DNA of 64,000 nt from NCBI RefSeq assembly GCF_003634575.1, contig NZ_RBLJ01000003.1, forward strand, positions 372,001 to 436,000, read 5' to 3'. Below the pieces are notes generated by a model, which made no database searches, was not told where the DNA came from, and saw nothing but the letters and a program-made list of their open reading frames with translations. A program made the position numbers and the translations under genes. Positions 17,824 to 26,230 of this stretch are shown piece by piece. Position 1 is the first letter of the stretch. Each line of letters begins with the position of its first letter. The DNA is from Photorhabdus asymbiotica (GTDB taxonomy: Bacteria > Pseudomonadota > Gammaproteobacteria > Enterobacterales > Enterobacteriaceae).

Positions 17824-18909
17824 CTTGAAGATGCAGGATTCAGAATCTGAAAATTGTCATTAATACGGCGTGACAGACTCCCGGCAAGTTCCGGTAATAT
17901 TTCCGTAAAAAAGTGATGTATTGCCTGCCTGAACAAGGCCGCCGAGGCGAAGTAACGATTATTTCTGACTTGTTCATTCATCACTTTCCACAGCCTTTCT
18001 ATCGGGTTCAGATTTGGGCTGTAGGGCGGTAAGTAATGAAGTTCAATATTCATCACATAAGCCCAGTCTTTCACCAACTCACTCCGGTGATAACCGGCTC
18101 CGTCAAGGATAATATGAACCTTCTGACTGACCGGATAGGTTTCACGCAGGGCAATGAAGAATTCTGCGATGTGATAACTGTCGATACGATCATATTCGTG
18201 TACGACTGTTTTGCTGATATCGGCCAGATTCAGGGCTCCCATCAGGTTCAGACGGGTACGGCTTCCCGTGGTTTTCACTACGGTTTTCTGGCCTTTACGC
18301 ATCCAGCCATAAGCCAGTTTCGTCCCCTGAGTGGGATGGACGCCATCAATGAACAGGATGGGCTCATTGTCTCCGGCTTCCTGCTTGAGTTTCCCGTAGG
18401 TTTCTATAAAGGCCCGCTGCTGTTCCGCGTTGAACTTGTGTGGCACGCCGGTCGGTTTTTTATAACTAAATCCATTGTGGTGCAGCCATTTATTCATGCC
18501 GGGAACGGTGTAACTGATATTCCACGCTTCTTTGACAAGGTGGATAACCGCCTGTGTGGTGGGCAGAAGATTCGCGGTCAGATAAGCGATAAGTTCCTTC
18601 GTCTGTGTTTCGCTGAGGTGGCTCTGAGAGCCGCCATTGTCGGGCTTGAGTTTGCGGTGATTAAGGTAATCGCTGATATGACGATTAACGGTCATTTCAT
18701 GCAGGCGCAGGGCCTGAGCGATCATGACAGAGCTCCAGCCCTCAGAGGCCAGCAGGACCGCTTTGATACGATCACACTCCCGCTTATCACGGCAGGTGTG
18801 ATGAAGGTGTTCAAGTTCGGCTTTTTGTTCGTCGGTAATGAATATTTTCATGACGGATACCCTGAACCTCATTTGGGCGAAAATCAAGCAGTTTCAATGA
18901 GCACGGGTA
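17813..18909 (-). mobile_element. IS630-family insertion sequence (about 1097 bp)
   Basis: The ends form an imperfect terminal inverted repeat, TACCCG...TTGAA..TGC, read inward from both sides. TA is duplicated at 17811-17812 and 18910-18911, the target-site duplication expected for IS630/Tc1-mariner elements. It carries one transposase gene on the minus strand and interrupts the carrier-protein gene. The intact transposase and exact duplication suggest a fairly recent insertion. Confidence 0.9.
17820..18851 (-). CDS. IS630-family transposase
   Basis: A 343-residue DDE transposase from the ATG at 18851. The N-terminal helix-turn-helix region (about residues 35-75) has SSVMIAQALRLHEMTVNRHISDYL. 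The catalytic residues are in FIDGVHPT (Asp), ILDGAGYHRS (Asp) and NLNPIERLWKVMNE (Glu). The stop codon lies inside the left terminal repeat. In-frame codons upstream of 18851 come close to the other IS end and are less likely to be used. The gene looks intact. Confidence 0.92.
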   Translation of the reverse strand: MKIFITDEQKAELEHLHHTCRDKRECDRIKAVLLASEGWSSVMIAQALRLHEMTVNRHISDYLNHRKLKPDNGGSQSHLSETQTKELIAYLTANLLPTTQAVIHLVKEAWNISYTVPGMNKWLHHNGFSYKKPTGVPHKFNAEQQRAFIETYGKLKQEAGDNEPILFIDGVHPTQGTKLAYGWMRKGQKTVVKTTGSRTRLNLMGALNLADISKTVVHEYDRIDSYHIAEFFIALRETYPVSQKVHIILDGAGYHRSELVKDWAYVMNIELHYLPPYSPNLNPIERLWKVMNEQVRNNRYFASAALFRQAIHHFFTEILPELAGSLSRRINDNFQILNPASSS

Positions 18910-18911
18910 TA

Positions 18912-18958
18912 AAACGCCTCGCAGCATAACCAATGCGTTGAATATGAGTAAAGAATAA
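18912..18958 (+). pseudogene. 3' remnant of the carrier-protein gene
   Basis: The bases immediately right of the IS encode KTPRSITNALNMSKE and a stop at 18956-18958 when joined to the 5' part at 17812. They complete the carrier-protein fold and show where the gene ended before the insertion. Confidence 0.8.
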
Positions 18959-19099
18959 AAACGAGCCATATAAAATGACTACCAACCTAATTTTAATAAA
19001 TCAGGAATTTATAATTTTCTATGATAATAATTTAAACGCGTTAAACTCCTAACCTATCCATTCTTGAGAATACACAATACTATGAAAGGCAATAATTAG

Positions 19100-20233
19100 A
19101 TGCAACATATCCGTTTAAGCTTTGCAGGAGAATTTATAAGCATATATGGCAATACAGATATATGTGATAACGTCCAGGACTGTTTGCTACCCGCATTTAA
19201 AATCCATGGCAATGCTGATGTACTGAAAATATTGTGCCATTTTGAACTTAACGCTGTAGATAACCTTCACAGCGTTATTCGTGAACTGAACATCGAATTG
19301 GATTACAGTAAACCTCATCGCCTTCCTCCAATATTAATGACCGATGAAGTACTGGGTGAAGGAATGAGGATTTTAAAATATGACGGGCAGACTACAAAAA
19401 TATTGTGTGAAAAGACACCTGAACAGGATGAAATTCTCATCGATATTAGTCAGCAAGGTACAAACTGGAAGATCACATACGAGCGAAATAATATGCTAGC
19501 GGGTAGAGCTATTGTTCGTATGATAAAATATATCGTTGGCTGCGCTCTGTTTAAAAAAGGCTGTCTATTTTTTCATGCCTCTGGCATTAACTATCATGGA
19601 CAAAATTATATTTTCTATGGTGTTAAAGGTGCAGGAAAAACCAGTACCATGTTTAAATCCTGTTTTCACTTGGGTGCAAGTTTTTTATCAGATGATATGA
19701 TTGTCGGCTGGCTTGATGGTGACGAATTAAAATTCTCCGGCTGGCCTAAACGTGTTGGGCTGAACTTAAGTGCAATTAGCCACGATCATTTGTGTTCATT
19801 GGATATTAATTCTAACCGTCCCCAAAACATCTCCCCTGATGAGATTTATCGATATGCGGGACAACATTTACCGCCGGATGAGCGAAAACGACTTGAATTT
19901 GACACAAAAGAGTTTATAAATATTTTTAAACTTAAATATCAAGGAGATAGAAAAAATGCCATTTTTATAAACCTGAAATTTACAACCCGTGATATATTTT
20001 CAATTGCCGCACAAGATCTTAAGCATAGTGAATTATTCCTAGAAGAGAAAAATATAAAATACTTTATTGACTACTTGTCTATTACCCCCAAAATAACGCA
20101 AGACATTAGAGAAAAAGTGAAAATGAAGCTTAGTAAATTACCCTCTTACGGTTGTTGCTATAGTTATAACGATACGGAAAATTTCGATTTATTCTTTAAT
20201 AAAATTATTAAATTTTGCAATAATAGACAATAA
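19100..20233 (+). CDS. HPr-kinase-like P-loop protein
   Basis: A 377-residue protein whose middle resembles HprK/P-like kinases: FHASGI (158-163), then the Walker A loop GVKGAGKT (174-181) and SDDMIVG as the Walker B-like strand. The N-terminal ~150 residues are not recognised. HprK-related kinases occur in several biosynthetic and exosortase-linked loci and not only in sugar regulation. A kinase that phosphorylates a nucleoside intermediate (as in the cryptic 2'-phosphorylation of nikkomycin/polyoxin intermediates) is a reasonable candidate role. The gene follows the IS and may have been cotranscribed with the carrier gene before disruption. Confidence 0.65.
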   Translation: MQHIRLSFAGEFISIYGNTDICDNVQDCLLPAFKIHGNADVLKILCHFELNAVDNLHSVIRELNIELDYSKPHRLPPILMTDEVLGEGMRILKYDGQTTKILCEKTPEQDEILIDISQQGTNWKITYERNNMLAGRAIVRMIKYIVGCALFKKGCLFFHASGINYHGQNYIFYGVKGAGKTSTMFKSCFHLGASFLSDDMIVGWLDGDELKFSGWPKRVGLNLSAISHDHLCSLDINSNRPQNISPDEIYRYAGQHLPPDERKRLEFDTKEFINIFKLKYQGDRKNAIFINLKFTTRDIFSIAAQDLKHSELFLEEKNIKYFIDYLSITPKITQDIREKVKMKLSKLPSYGCCYSYNDTENFDLFFNKIIKFCNNRQ

Positions 20234-20305
20234 GAAACTTTAATGAATATAATTAACATTAACACTTATTACTGAATAACCATATACCTTGATGGAATAA
20301 AGCAT

Positions 20306-20836
20306 ATGATAAAAAGAATAATTGAAGTTGTTGAGTACGATTCACAATGGCCTGCATTGTATCAAACAGAAGCAAATTTATTAAATAATATACTTAACGG
20401 AAATATATACCGAATCCACCACATTGGTAGTACCAGCGTCGAATACCTCGCTGCCAAACCAATCATCGATATTTTAGTGGAAGTCAATGATATTAACGAA
20501 CTCGATAACTATACCGATATTATGCAGTCTCATGGCTATAAGGCCAAAGGTGAATTCGGCATCACCGGCCGGCGCTATTTTCAAAAAGGGGGTAACAACA
20601 GGACACATCAGGTACACGCATTTAAAGTCGGCGATCCACAAATCGTAAAGCATTTAGCTTTTCGTAATTATTTAAGAAGACATCCCCATATTGCAAAAGA
20701 ATATGGCGATCTAAAAAAACAAGTAGTAAAAATCTGTAATAATGATATAGACAAATATTGTCATGGTAAAGAGGCATTTATCATTCACCATCTTGTTGAA
20801 GCCCTTAAAGAATATCCAAATTATATGACTGAATAA
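20306..20836 (+). CDS. GrpB/UPF0157 family nucleotidyltransferase-fold protein
   Basis: A 176-residue protein of the GrpB family: VVEYDSQWPALYQ at the N-terminus, then HHIGSTSVEYLAAKPIIDILVEV (38-60), which carries the GS and Asp residues of the nucleotidyltransferase fold. The family's biochemical function is poorly known, and members occur in several natural-product clusters. The ATG at 20306 follows GATGGAATA. It lies between the kinase-like and NTF2-like genes with short gaps. Confidence 0.82.
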   Translation: MIKRIIEVVEYDSQWPALYQTEANLLNNILNGNIYRIHHIGSTSVEYLAAKPIIDILVEVNDINELDNYTDIMQSHGYKAKGEFGITGRRYFQKGGNNRTHQVHAFKVGDPQIVKHLAFRNYLRRHPHIAKEYGDLKKQVVKICNNDIDKYCHGKEAFIIHHLVEALKEYPNYMTE

Positions 20837-20861
20837 ACGCAAGCTAACAACCGGTAAAAAA

Positions 20862-21263
20862 ATGTTTAATATATCTGAATGCAATCAAAAAAAATCGAAA
20901 ATTACAGACTTTTACCAATTAATTTATCAAAGGAAACAGTACGATAGTGCTAACGATATCCTGGCAGAAAACTATTCTGGATTTTTTCTTAAATATCCAC
21001 AAGTCAAAGGAATCAGTGATTTTATAGCTAGCGTAAAAACATTTCACTCAAATTACAGTAATATTTCTATTGATATAGAAAGATTTTATTTTAATAACGA
21101 AAATGAGGTTTGTATTATAGCTAATATGAACAGGACACGAAAAACAAGTGTTAATTCACATTTTAGTGAGGAAATTTCCGAAAAGCTTAAGTTCATTGAC
21201 ATATATGCCTTTGATGAAAAAATCAGAATCACATCAAGGCGACATTACAAAATAAACTCTTAA
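20862..21263 (+). CDS. NTF2/SnoaL-like small protein
   Basis: A 133-residue alpha+beta protein. The pattern of an N-terminal helix (ITDFYQLIYQRKQYDSANDIL), the sequence GISDFIASVKTFHSNY and then alternating strands ending IYAFDEKIRITSRRHY fits the SnoaL-like NTF2 superfamily. These are small cyclases, hydrolases or ligand-binding proteins in many secondary-metabolite loci. No catalytic residues can be assigned. It starts 26 bases after the GrpB-like gene. Confidence 0.5.
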   Translation: MFNISECNQKKSKITDFYQLIYQRKQYDSANDILAENYSGFFLKYPQVKGISDFIASVKTFHSNYSNISIDIERFYFNNENEVCIIANMNRTRKTSVNSHFSEEISEKLKFIDIYAFDEKIRITSRRHYKINS

Positions 21264-21293
21264 TCTCAAAATATAAATTATTCGAACAACAAA

Positions 21294-21911
21294 ATGATTG
21301 ATTTTAATGCAATAAAAAATGCCGAGTTATTGGTTAAACCTTTTAAAGTTGGCATCACAACCAATCTATTTACTGATCCCAAGCCACTTTTTAAGTCTTA
21401 TCCCAATAGTGGTTTTCACAATATAGAAAAAGGAACAGAACATGAGAAACAGTACCGCTTTTCAGTTCGTGAAATCACCACTTCCGATCTTGAGAATGAT
21501 TTTAAAAATCTCGGGAAATGCTGGCAAATTCTATATCAGGAAGTTTCTAGTGTTCAATATCGAGATGCTATTCTTAAAGCCATAGATTTGGATATATCGG
21601 GACTAAAATTCAAAATGGGATTTTATAAATATTACCGTACTGGTGATTGGATTTCACCTCATAAGGATAAACCTGAAAAAATTCTGAATCACGTGATGTT
21701 TTTTAATGAAACCTGGAATTGTGCCAATGGCGGACAATTTTTAGGTTTAAGATCACAAAATATGGATGATATTGTTTTTGAAGTTGAGCCACTAGTCGGT
21801 AACTCAGTGTTTTTTGAACCGAGAGAAAATTCGTGGCATGCTGTGAGGCCATTACTCTGTGACCAGCCACGGCTTTCTGTCCAGATTGAAATTTTCAGAA
21901 CTCAATTTTAA
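21294..21911 (+). CDS. 2-oxoglutarate/Fe(II)-dependent oxygenase (second of three)
   Basis: A 205-residue protein of the 2OG-Fe(II) oxygenase superfamily. The metal triad is H123-K-D125 in SPHKDKPEK and H182 in SWHAV; R193 is the likely 2OG anchor. It is less like the two PWxW-type oxygenases at 10.0 and 26.2 kb, having its own N-terminal half. It may hydroxylate or cleave the sugar or amino acid part of the product. It is placed in a tight row with the NTF2-like and P-loop genes. Confidence 0.78.
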   Translation: MIDFNAIKNAELLVKPFKVGITTNLFTDPKPLFKSYPNSGFHNIEKGTEHEKQYRFSVREITTSDLENDFKNLGKCWQILYQEVSSVQYRDAILKAIDLDISGLKFKMGFYKYYRTGDWISPHKDKPEKILNHVMFFNETWNCANGGQFLGLRSQNMDDIVFEVEPLVGNSVFFEPRENSWHAVRPLLCDQPRLSVQIEIFRTQF

Positions 21912-21943
21912 TGTGTTACATTTATCCCAGGAAAAGATGAATT

Positions 21944-22732
21944 ATGATCATATTATTGTTAGGTGCTCCAGCCACAGGAAAAAGTACTCTTGGGCCTTTA
22001 TTAAATGCAATTATCCGGTTAAATGAGAGAGTCTGGAAACTGGATTTTCTCAGGCTAAATACTTTACTTGACCAATTAATTGAATCATTTGCCGGACAAT
22101 ATTCACAATCCGACGATAAAACAGCATTAGAACATCTTATTCGTATAGGTAATATCTCGGTTCCAGACTTCCACTGTCTAAATAATCTCAGAGAAAGTGA
22201 TTTTAAATGTGCAGAAATTGATAATTGCAAAGACTACCGTGATGGTCAAGGAAATCTGAAAACAGATTTAACGTTTAAAGCCCATGCTTTTATTCAGCAG
22301 CAAGTAATTTACGATATCAGCCGAATCCTTATTCCTGGTACCGGAATGTGGCTTAACAGACTATTGCCTTTATTAGAAGAAAAACCAAACACACTATTTA
22401 AGGTCGTTGTCCCTGACCCACAATTACAAGGTTATTTTTTTAATGAATTGGCATTGGCAATAAAAAGAAGGTCTTCTAAACAAGCTCAAAAACAGCAAAA
22501 ATTTGTTACTCAAGAAGTTATGAAAGACATTTATAACCGACAACGACAGTTTCTTAGCACCAATGGCCCCTGGAGTAAAATAAAAGGATGTCAAAGCGGC
22601 AAAGCACTCTCAAATAAAATAAAGCATGTCCTTAGCGATATCGGCGATCCAGTGCGGTTAAACCAAGAAACCCAAAAAATCCGCGATGAACTCAAACAAC
22701 TTCTCCAATACAGCGACACACGGGAGGAATAG
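21944..22732 (+). CDS. P-loop kinase-like protein
   Basis: A 262-residue protein starting directly with MIILLLGAPATGKST, a Walker A loop at residues 7-15, as in small nucleoside or adenylate-type kinases. KVVVPDP near the middle and a basic region (KRRSSKQAQKQQK) suggest a lid for binding phosphorylated ligands. The specific substrate is unknown; phosphorylation of a nucleoside intermediate or of the product for self-resistance are both possible. The stop at 22730-22732 is followed three bases later by the next start. Confidence 0.65.
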   Translation: MIILLLGAPATGKSTLGPLLNAIIRLNERVWKLDFLRLNTLLDQLIESFAGQYSQSDDKTALEHLIRIGNISVPDFHCLNNLRESDFKCAEIDNCKDYRDGQGNLKTDLTFKAHAFIQQQVIYDISRILIPGTGMWLNRLLPLLEEKPNTLFKVVVPDPQLQGYFFNELALAIKRRSSKQAQKQQKFVTQEVMKDIYNRQRQFLSTNGPWSKIKGCQSGKALSNKIKHVLSDIGDPVRLNQETQKIRDELKQLLQYSDTREE

Positions 22733-22734
22733 AA

Positions 22735-23724
22735 TTGTTAGTTGTTCAAAACCATAGCGAGGTAAATGCCGTTGAATGGAATGCGTTTATGGTTCATCAT
22801 TCCAGTACGCCCTATCCTCAAACGACTATTCACGCGGAATACGTCCAACAGTGCTATAGCGCATCACCGTTATACATCACAATACAATCTGAACGTGCAG
22901 AATTAAGATGTCTGATCTTTATCAATAAAAAAAGCGGTACAGTCACTTGGTACTGTGGCCCCGTCATCAAAGGAACCAGTGTAGTAATAAACATATTAAT
23001 TGACAGATTCTTGCGCTGGATAACGCAATTTGGATTTCCAATCAGAAACGCCAGCTGCATCGAAATGGCTGGCCTGCAAGCGATATTAACCAGCAATGAA
23101 ATACTGAATTATGCCGCTCAATATAATATTACGTCTACCCTAGCCACTCTCATTAAAATAAGACTGGATTGCGATATCTGGGAACAAGCTATTTACCACA
23201 CGGGAGGAAAGAAACGGAAAATTAAAAACATGGTATTAAAAAGCGTTAGAGACGGAGTAGTGGTAAGTTCATCGTCGGAATTTCTCCCCCTAGAAGAATC
23301 AGTCTTATATATGGAAAAATATAAAACCCTAATGGAACGAGGATTTCAGCGCAATGCCATTACACAACAGGATGCTTCAGGTGCATGCAAAATATTACGG
23401 TCTCAGGACAAGAGAGGAGACAGTAAAACTTTTTTTGCTTTTAAAGGGAAAGATGTTTTAGCATGCCTTAATTTCGCAATTATTGGGTCAGAAGCATATT
23501 TGCGTAAGCTGGTTTACGACGACAAAAGCTATCTATCCAATAGCGGAGTAACCTATCATGTAATGATGACCGCCGCTGAATGGGCTCAGTCTCAGAAACT
23601 GAAAACACTTAATCTCACCTCGGTGCGATTATCTAAAGACGACAAAACAAGGCATATGAGACAGTACAAAACACGCTTTGGTGGAACTATTTTCCCTATA
23701 TATGAATTTTCCTCTGAAAAATGA
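22735..23724 (+). CDS. FemX/GNAT-like aminoacyl or acyl transferase
   Basis: A 329-residue protein with the tandem-GNAT look of FemAB/FemX or related acyltransferases: a C-terminal half with MERGFQRNAITQQ, FFAFKGKDVLACLNFAIIG and a MMTAAEWAQSQKLKTLNLTS helix-strand unit. FemX-type enzymes in uridyl peptide pathways (PacB in pacidamycin) transfer an aminoacyl group from tRNA to the intermediate, so an amide-forming role is possible. The start is TTG at 22735, supported by GGGAGG seven bases before it. Its stop overlaps the next ATG (ATGA). Family assignment is moderate. Confidence 0.55.
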   Translation: MLVVQNHSEVNAVEWNAFMVHHSSTPYPQTTIHAEYVQQCYSASPLYITIQSERAELRCLIFINKKSGTVTWYCGPVIKGTSVVINILIDRFLRWITQFGFPIRNASCIEMAGLQAILTSNEILNYAAQYNITSTLATLIKIRLDCDIWEQAIYHTGGKKRKIKNMVLKSVRDGVVVSSSSEFLPLEESVLYMEKYKTLMERGFQRNAITQQDASGACKILRSQDKRGDSKTFFAFKGKDVLACLNFAIIGSEAYLRKLVYDDKSYLSNSGVTYHVMMTAAEWAQSQKLKTLNLTSVRLSKDDKTRHMRQYKTRFGGTIFPIYEFSSEK

Positions 23725-24311
23725 TTAACATTAGAAAACTCAGTTTTGCTGGCATTAACTATTATCGAATGGCTTTAGGTTACGGAGACATTTCCTTTTG
23801 TCCAGAATTGCTGGATGTGCTGGTTGATTTTCGTAATCCTCAGGAAGCCATTCGTAATACAACTATAGCGAAATGTTGTATTAATTTACCAATGACGGAT
23901 GCAGGCAGTAAATACCGTAATATCCGTATACCCTGTATCAATGATCTGCTGGAATTTTATATAGAGATTGTAGAGCGTTATCAGCCTGAATTTCGTCAGT
24001 TAAATACCATAGTAAGCAGCAATAAATTAGTGGGTTTCGGTTGTTATTTTGGTAAAGACCGAACTGGAATCGCTTCATATTTTCTTAGTAAAATGTATGG
24101 TCTTCCTTGGGAAGGGATTATCTATGATTATGAACAATCTGGCATAGAATTGATAAGAAAAATTGATTATTTTTCATCTCATTGGGAAAAAAGAAATATA
24201 ACCAAACAAGATTATATGAACAGATTAAAAACGGATGGAAAAGCTATTTTGCAATTAGACGACTACATTATAAAAAAATATGGTTCTGTTGCTAATTACT
24301 TAATATCATAG
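23721..24311 (+). CDS. CX5R tyrosine-phosphatase-fold phosphatase (NikL/PolJ-like candidate)
   Basis: A 196-residue protein with the signature C108-YFGKD-R114-T in VGFGCYFGKDRTGIASYFL, the phosphate-binding loop of the protein tyrosine/dual-specificity phosphatase fold. The catalytic Cys and Arg are both present, and an Asp at the end of PMTD (about 57-60) may be the general acid. In nikkomycin and polyoxin pathways NikL/PolJ of this fold removes a phosphate late in nucleoside assembly. It is translationally coupled to the FemX-like gene and ends the rightward block; an ERIC element follows 18 bases later. Confidence 0.72.
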   Translation: MINIRKLSFAGINYYRMALGYGDISFCPELLDVLVDFRNPQEAIRNTTIAKCCINLPMTDAGSKYRNIRIPCINDLLEFYIEIVERYQPEFRQLNTIVSSNKLVGFGCYFGKDRTGIASYFLSKMYGLPWEGIIYDYEQSGIELIRKIDYFSSHWEKRNITKQDYMNRLKTDGKAILQLDDYIIKKYGSVANYLIS

Positions 24312-24328
24312 TTTAATTTTCTCAGCTA

Positions 24329-24435
24329 TATACCCTGCATCCTTCAAGTTGCTGCTTTGTTGGCTGCTTTCACTCACCCCAGTCACATTGAACTGGGGAT
24401 TCGCTCTCTTGTCGCCGCGCAATCTATTGAGTATA
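24329..24435 (-). repeat. ERIC element 5, shortened (107 bp)
   Basis: A reverse-oriented ERIC with the ends TATACCC and GAGTATA and the core CTCACCCCAGTCACAT. About 20 bases are missing in the centre. It sits between the convergent phosphatase and P-loop kinase genes. Confidence 0.88.
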
Positions 24436-24489
24436 TAAAAAATAAGATTCACTCCTATTAGCACTACAAATAAACACATAAAATTACAT

Positions 24490-24981
24490 TTAATATCTGT
24501 GAATTTTAACACAATCACTCGATTTATTTATCGCCTCATTAAACTGATGGTAAAATTTATAATAGAAAACTATTTTCTTAAAGAAAAACTTTATATTGAA
24601 CTCCCTATACCAGCCAGAATAACTCGTATTTCGCTCTTTTTTGCAAGCTCGCATCACAATACGTCTAAAGTAGCGATAAACGGCTTTATACCAAGTACAA
24701 TTCAATATTATGATATCACTACAATAATGCATACGAAACGCCAAAGTCTGTAAATAGTTTCCCGCAATAATCCACTCCTCCAACTCCAAAACCTGTTTTA
24801 AATTTTCTTTAAATGTTGCATCATCTGGACGCCGCCATCCTTTTTCCCAATAAATATCATCCAAGTCAAAAAGATTTATCCCTGTCGTTTCAGATAACTG
24901 TTTACCAAGAGAAGTTTTACCGCTACACGGACGGCCTACTATTAGAATTTTCCTTCCCTTAAAATCGTTTAATCGAATCAA
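24490..24981 (-). CDS. Adenylate-kinase-like P-loop protein
   Basis: A 163-residue protein with Walker A GRPCSGKT (16-23), LFDLDDIYWEKGW and WIIAGNYLQTL, the pattern of the small AAA/adenylate-kinase-like 'topology modulation' proteins that bind ATP and probably phosphorylate small molecules. Its start overlaps the 3' end of the aminotransferase gene by 23 bases, so the two are one transcript. It could provide the cryptic phosphorylation expected in nikkomycin-type pathways; this is inference. Confidence 0.7.
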   Translation of the reverse strand: MIRLNDFKGRKILIVGRPCSGKTSLGKQLSETTGINLFDLDDIYWEKGWRRPDDATFKENLKQVLELEEWIIAGNYLQTLAFRMHYCSDIIILNCTWYKAVYRYFRRIVMRACKKERNTSYSGWYREFNIKFFFKKIVFYYKFYHQFNEAINKSSDCVKIHRY

Positions 24982-26014
24982 TCAATTTTCCTCTTGCGTC
25001 TTCCTTACACACTGTCACTCTATAATGATTTTCAAACCCCGGAATGTGGTTCAAATTCGCAACATAAACCCCTTGAGAAAGTAACTCTTTCCACAACTCC
25101 CCAGAAGAAGCGGTTTTTAGCAATTTAAATAATACAAAGTTACTCACGCTCTGCGTATAAGTTTCAATACACTCCAGCATGACCATTTTATTTATCAGTT
25201 GCATTCTATTGTATTGAATACTATTGCGATATTGTAATAAAAAATCAGGTTTTTTAATTAATTGATTCGCAATATAGAGACTGATACCCGACAATGTTGA
25301 TTCAGGAAACAAACAACCTATATCTTCTATATTTTTTGCATTACCCGCAATCCAACCAACTCTTAATCCTGGTAATCCATAGGATTTAGAGAAGCTGTTC
25401 AGTACGAGTAAATTATCATAGGTTTTAGTGAGCATAATATCTGAATCACGGCCAAAACCCGAATAGACTTCATCCAAAATAACAGTGATGCCACGGTCTT
25501 TGCAGTTCTGGAGAAATACGGTGATCTGATCGCGTTCAAAACAATCACCAACAAAAGGGTCTGGGTTAGTCAAAACCAATAAATTACACTGATTCCTTAA
25601 CGCCTGTTCATATAAAGATGATAAATCAAACGGGCTATCTGGTGTTCTCGAACACTGTACATAAGGTATTTCATTAATATTAAGATAAAGAGAATAGCCA
25701 TCATAATTTGGTGTCGTTAATAAAACTTTATTTTTTATCTTATCAAGGCTACTAAAGAGTACTCTAATAGCATCATGGCAACCGCTGGTCAATACAATAT
25801 TTTCAACACCAAGATGTGATTTAAGACGATGATATATATCATCGTAAACTGGATACTTAAGAAGCTCAATAGGATCGACATTATTTAGTAATGTCCGAAA
25901 AAACAAGGGATCATCTGTTACCAGATTTTCATTACTCTTCAGATTTAAATATCGCCTTTTGTTCTCTTTTGTTCGGCGAATTATCTGTATTCTTGAATTG
26001 ATGCTATGTAACAT
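24959..26014 (-). CDS. HisC-like class I/II aminotransferase (NikK/PolI-like candidate)
   Basis: A 351-residue fold-type I PLP enzyme with histidinol-phosphate aminotransferase features: LTSGCHDAIRVLF (PLP phosphate region), LTNPDPFVGD with Asn150, ILDEVYSGFG with Asp181 and Tyr184, and the Schiff-base Lys210 in NSFSKSYGLPGLRVGW. Length is usual. Nikkomycin/polyoxin pathways use such an enzyme (NikK/PolI) to install the amine of the aminohexuronic acid, which suits this cluster. It is the first gene of a short minus-strand operon with the P-loop kinase. Confidence 0.85.
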   Translation of the reverse strand: MLHSINSRIQIIRRTKENKRRYLNLKSNENLVTDDPLFFRTLLNNVDPIELLKYPVYDDIYHRLKSHLGVENIVLTSGCHDAIRVLFSSLDKIKNKVLLTTPNYDGYSLYLNINEIPYVQCSRTPDSPFDLSSLYEQALRNQCNLLVLTNPDPFVGDCFERDQITVFLQNCKDRGITVILDEVYSGFGRDSDIMLTKTYDNLLVLNSFSKSYGLPGLRVGWIAGNAKNIEDIGCLFPESTLSGISLYIANQLIKKPDFLLQYRNSIQYNRMQLINKMVMLECIETYTQSVSNFVLFKLLKTASSGELWKELLSQGVYVANLNHIPGFENHYRVTVCKEDARGKLIDSIKRF

Positions 26015-26093
26015 ATTGCAATACCTTTGCGTCTAATTTTTCCATCTGCGTGTTCACTCTAATATCAAGTAGCGAAATATAAACTTGAATGGT

Positions 26094-26216
26094 TATACTC
26101 GTTATCTTTCAAGTTGCCTCTTTGTTAGCTGCATTCACCCCATTCACAGAGTTATCTATGCTCCCAGGGATTCGCTCCCTTGCTGTCGCGAAGCATCTTG
26201 AAATCCATAGGGTATA
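26094..26216 (-). repeat. ERIC element 6 (123 bp)
   Basis: A reverse-oriented ERIC bounded by TATACTC and GGGTATA with the core GTTATCTATGCTCCCAGGG. It lies between the aminotransferase and the third oxygenase. Confidence 0.9.
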
Positions 26217-26230
26217 CACACAGGTTATTT

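Noticed and set aside
18036-18929. 297-codon open frame on the plus strand across the IS
   Set aside because: It is antisense to the intact IS630 transposase, whose DDE residues and stop position fit the element; the plus-strand product matches no family.
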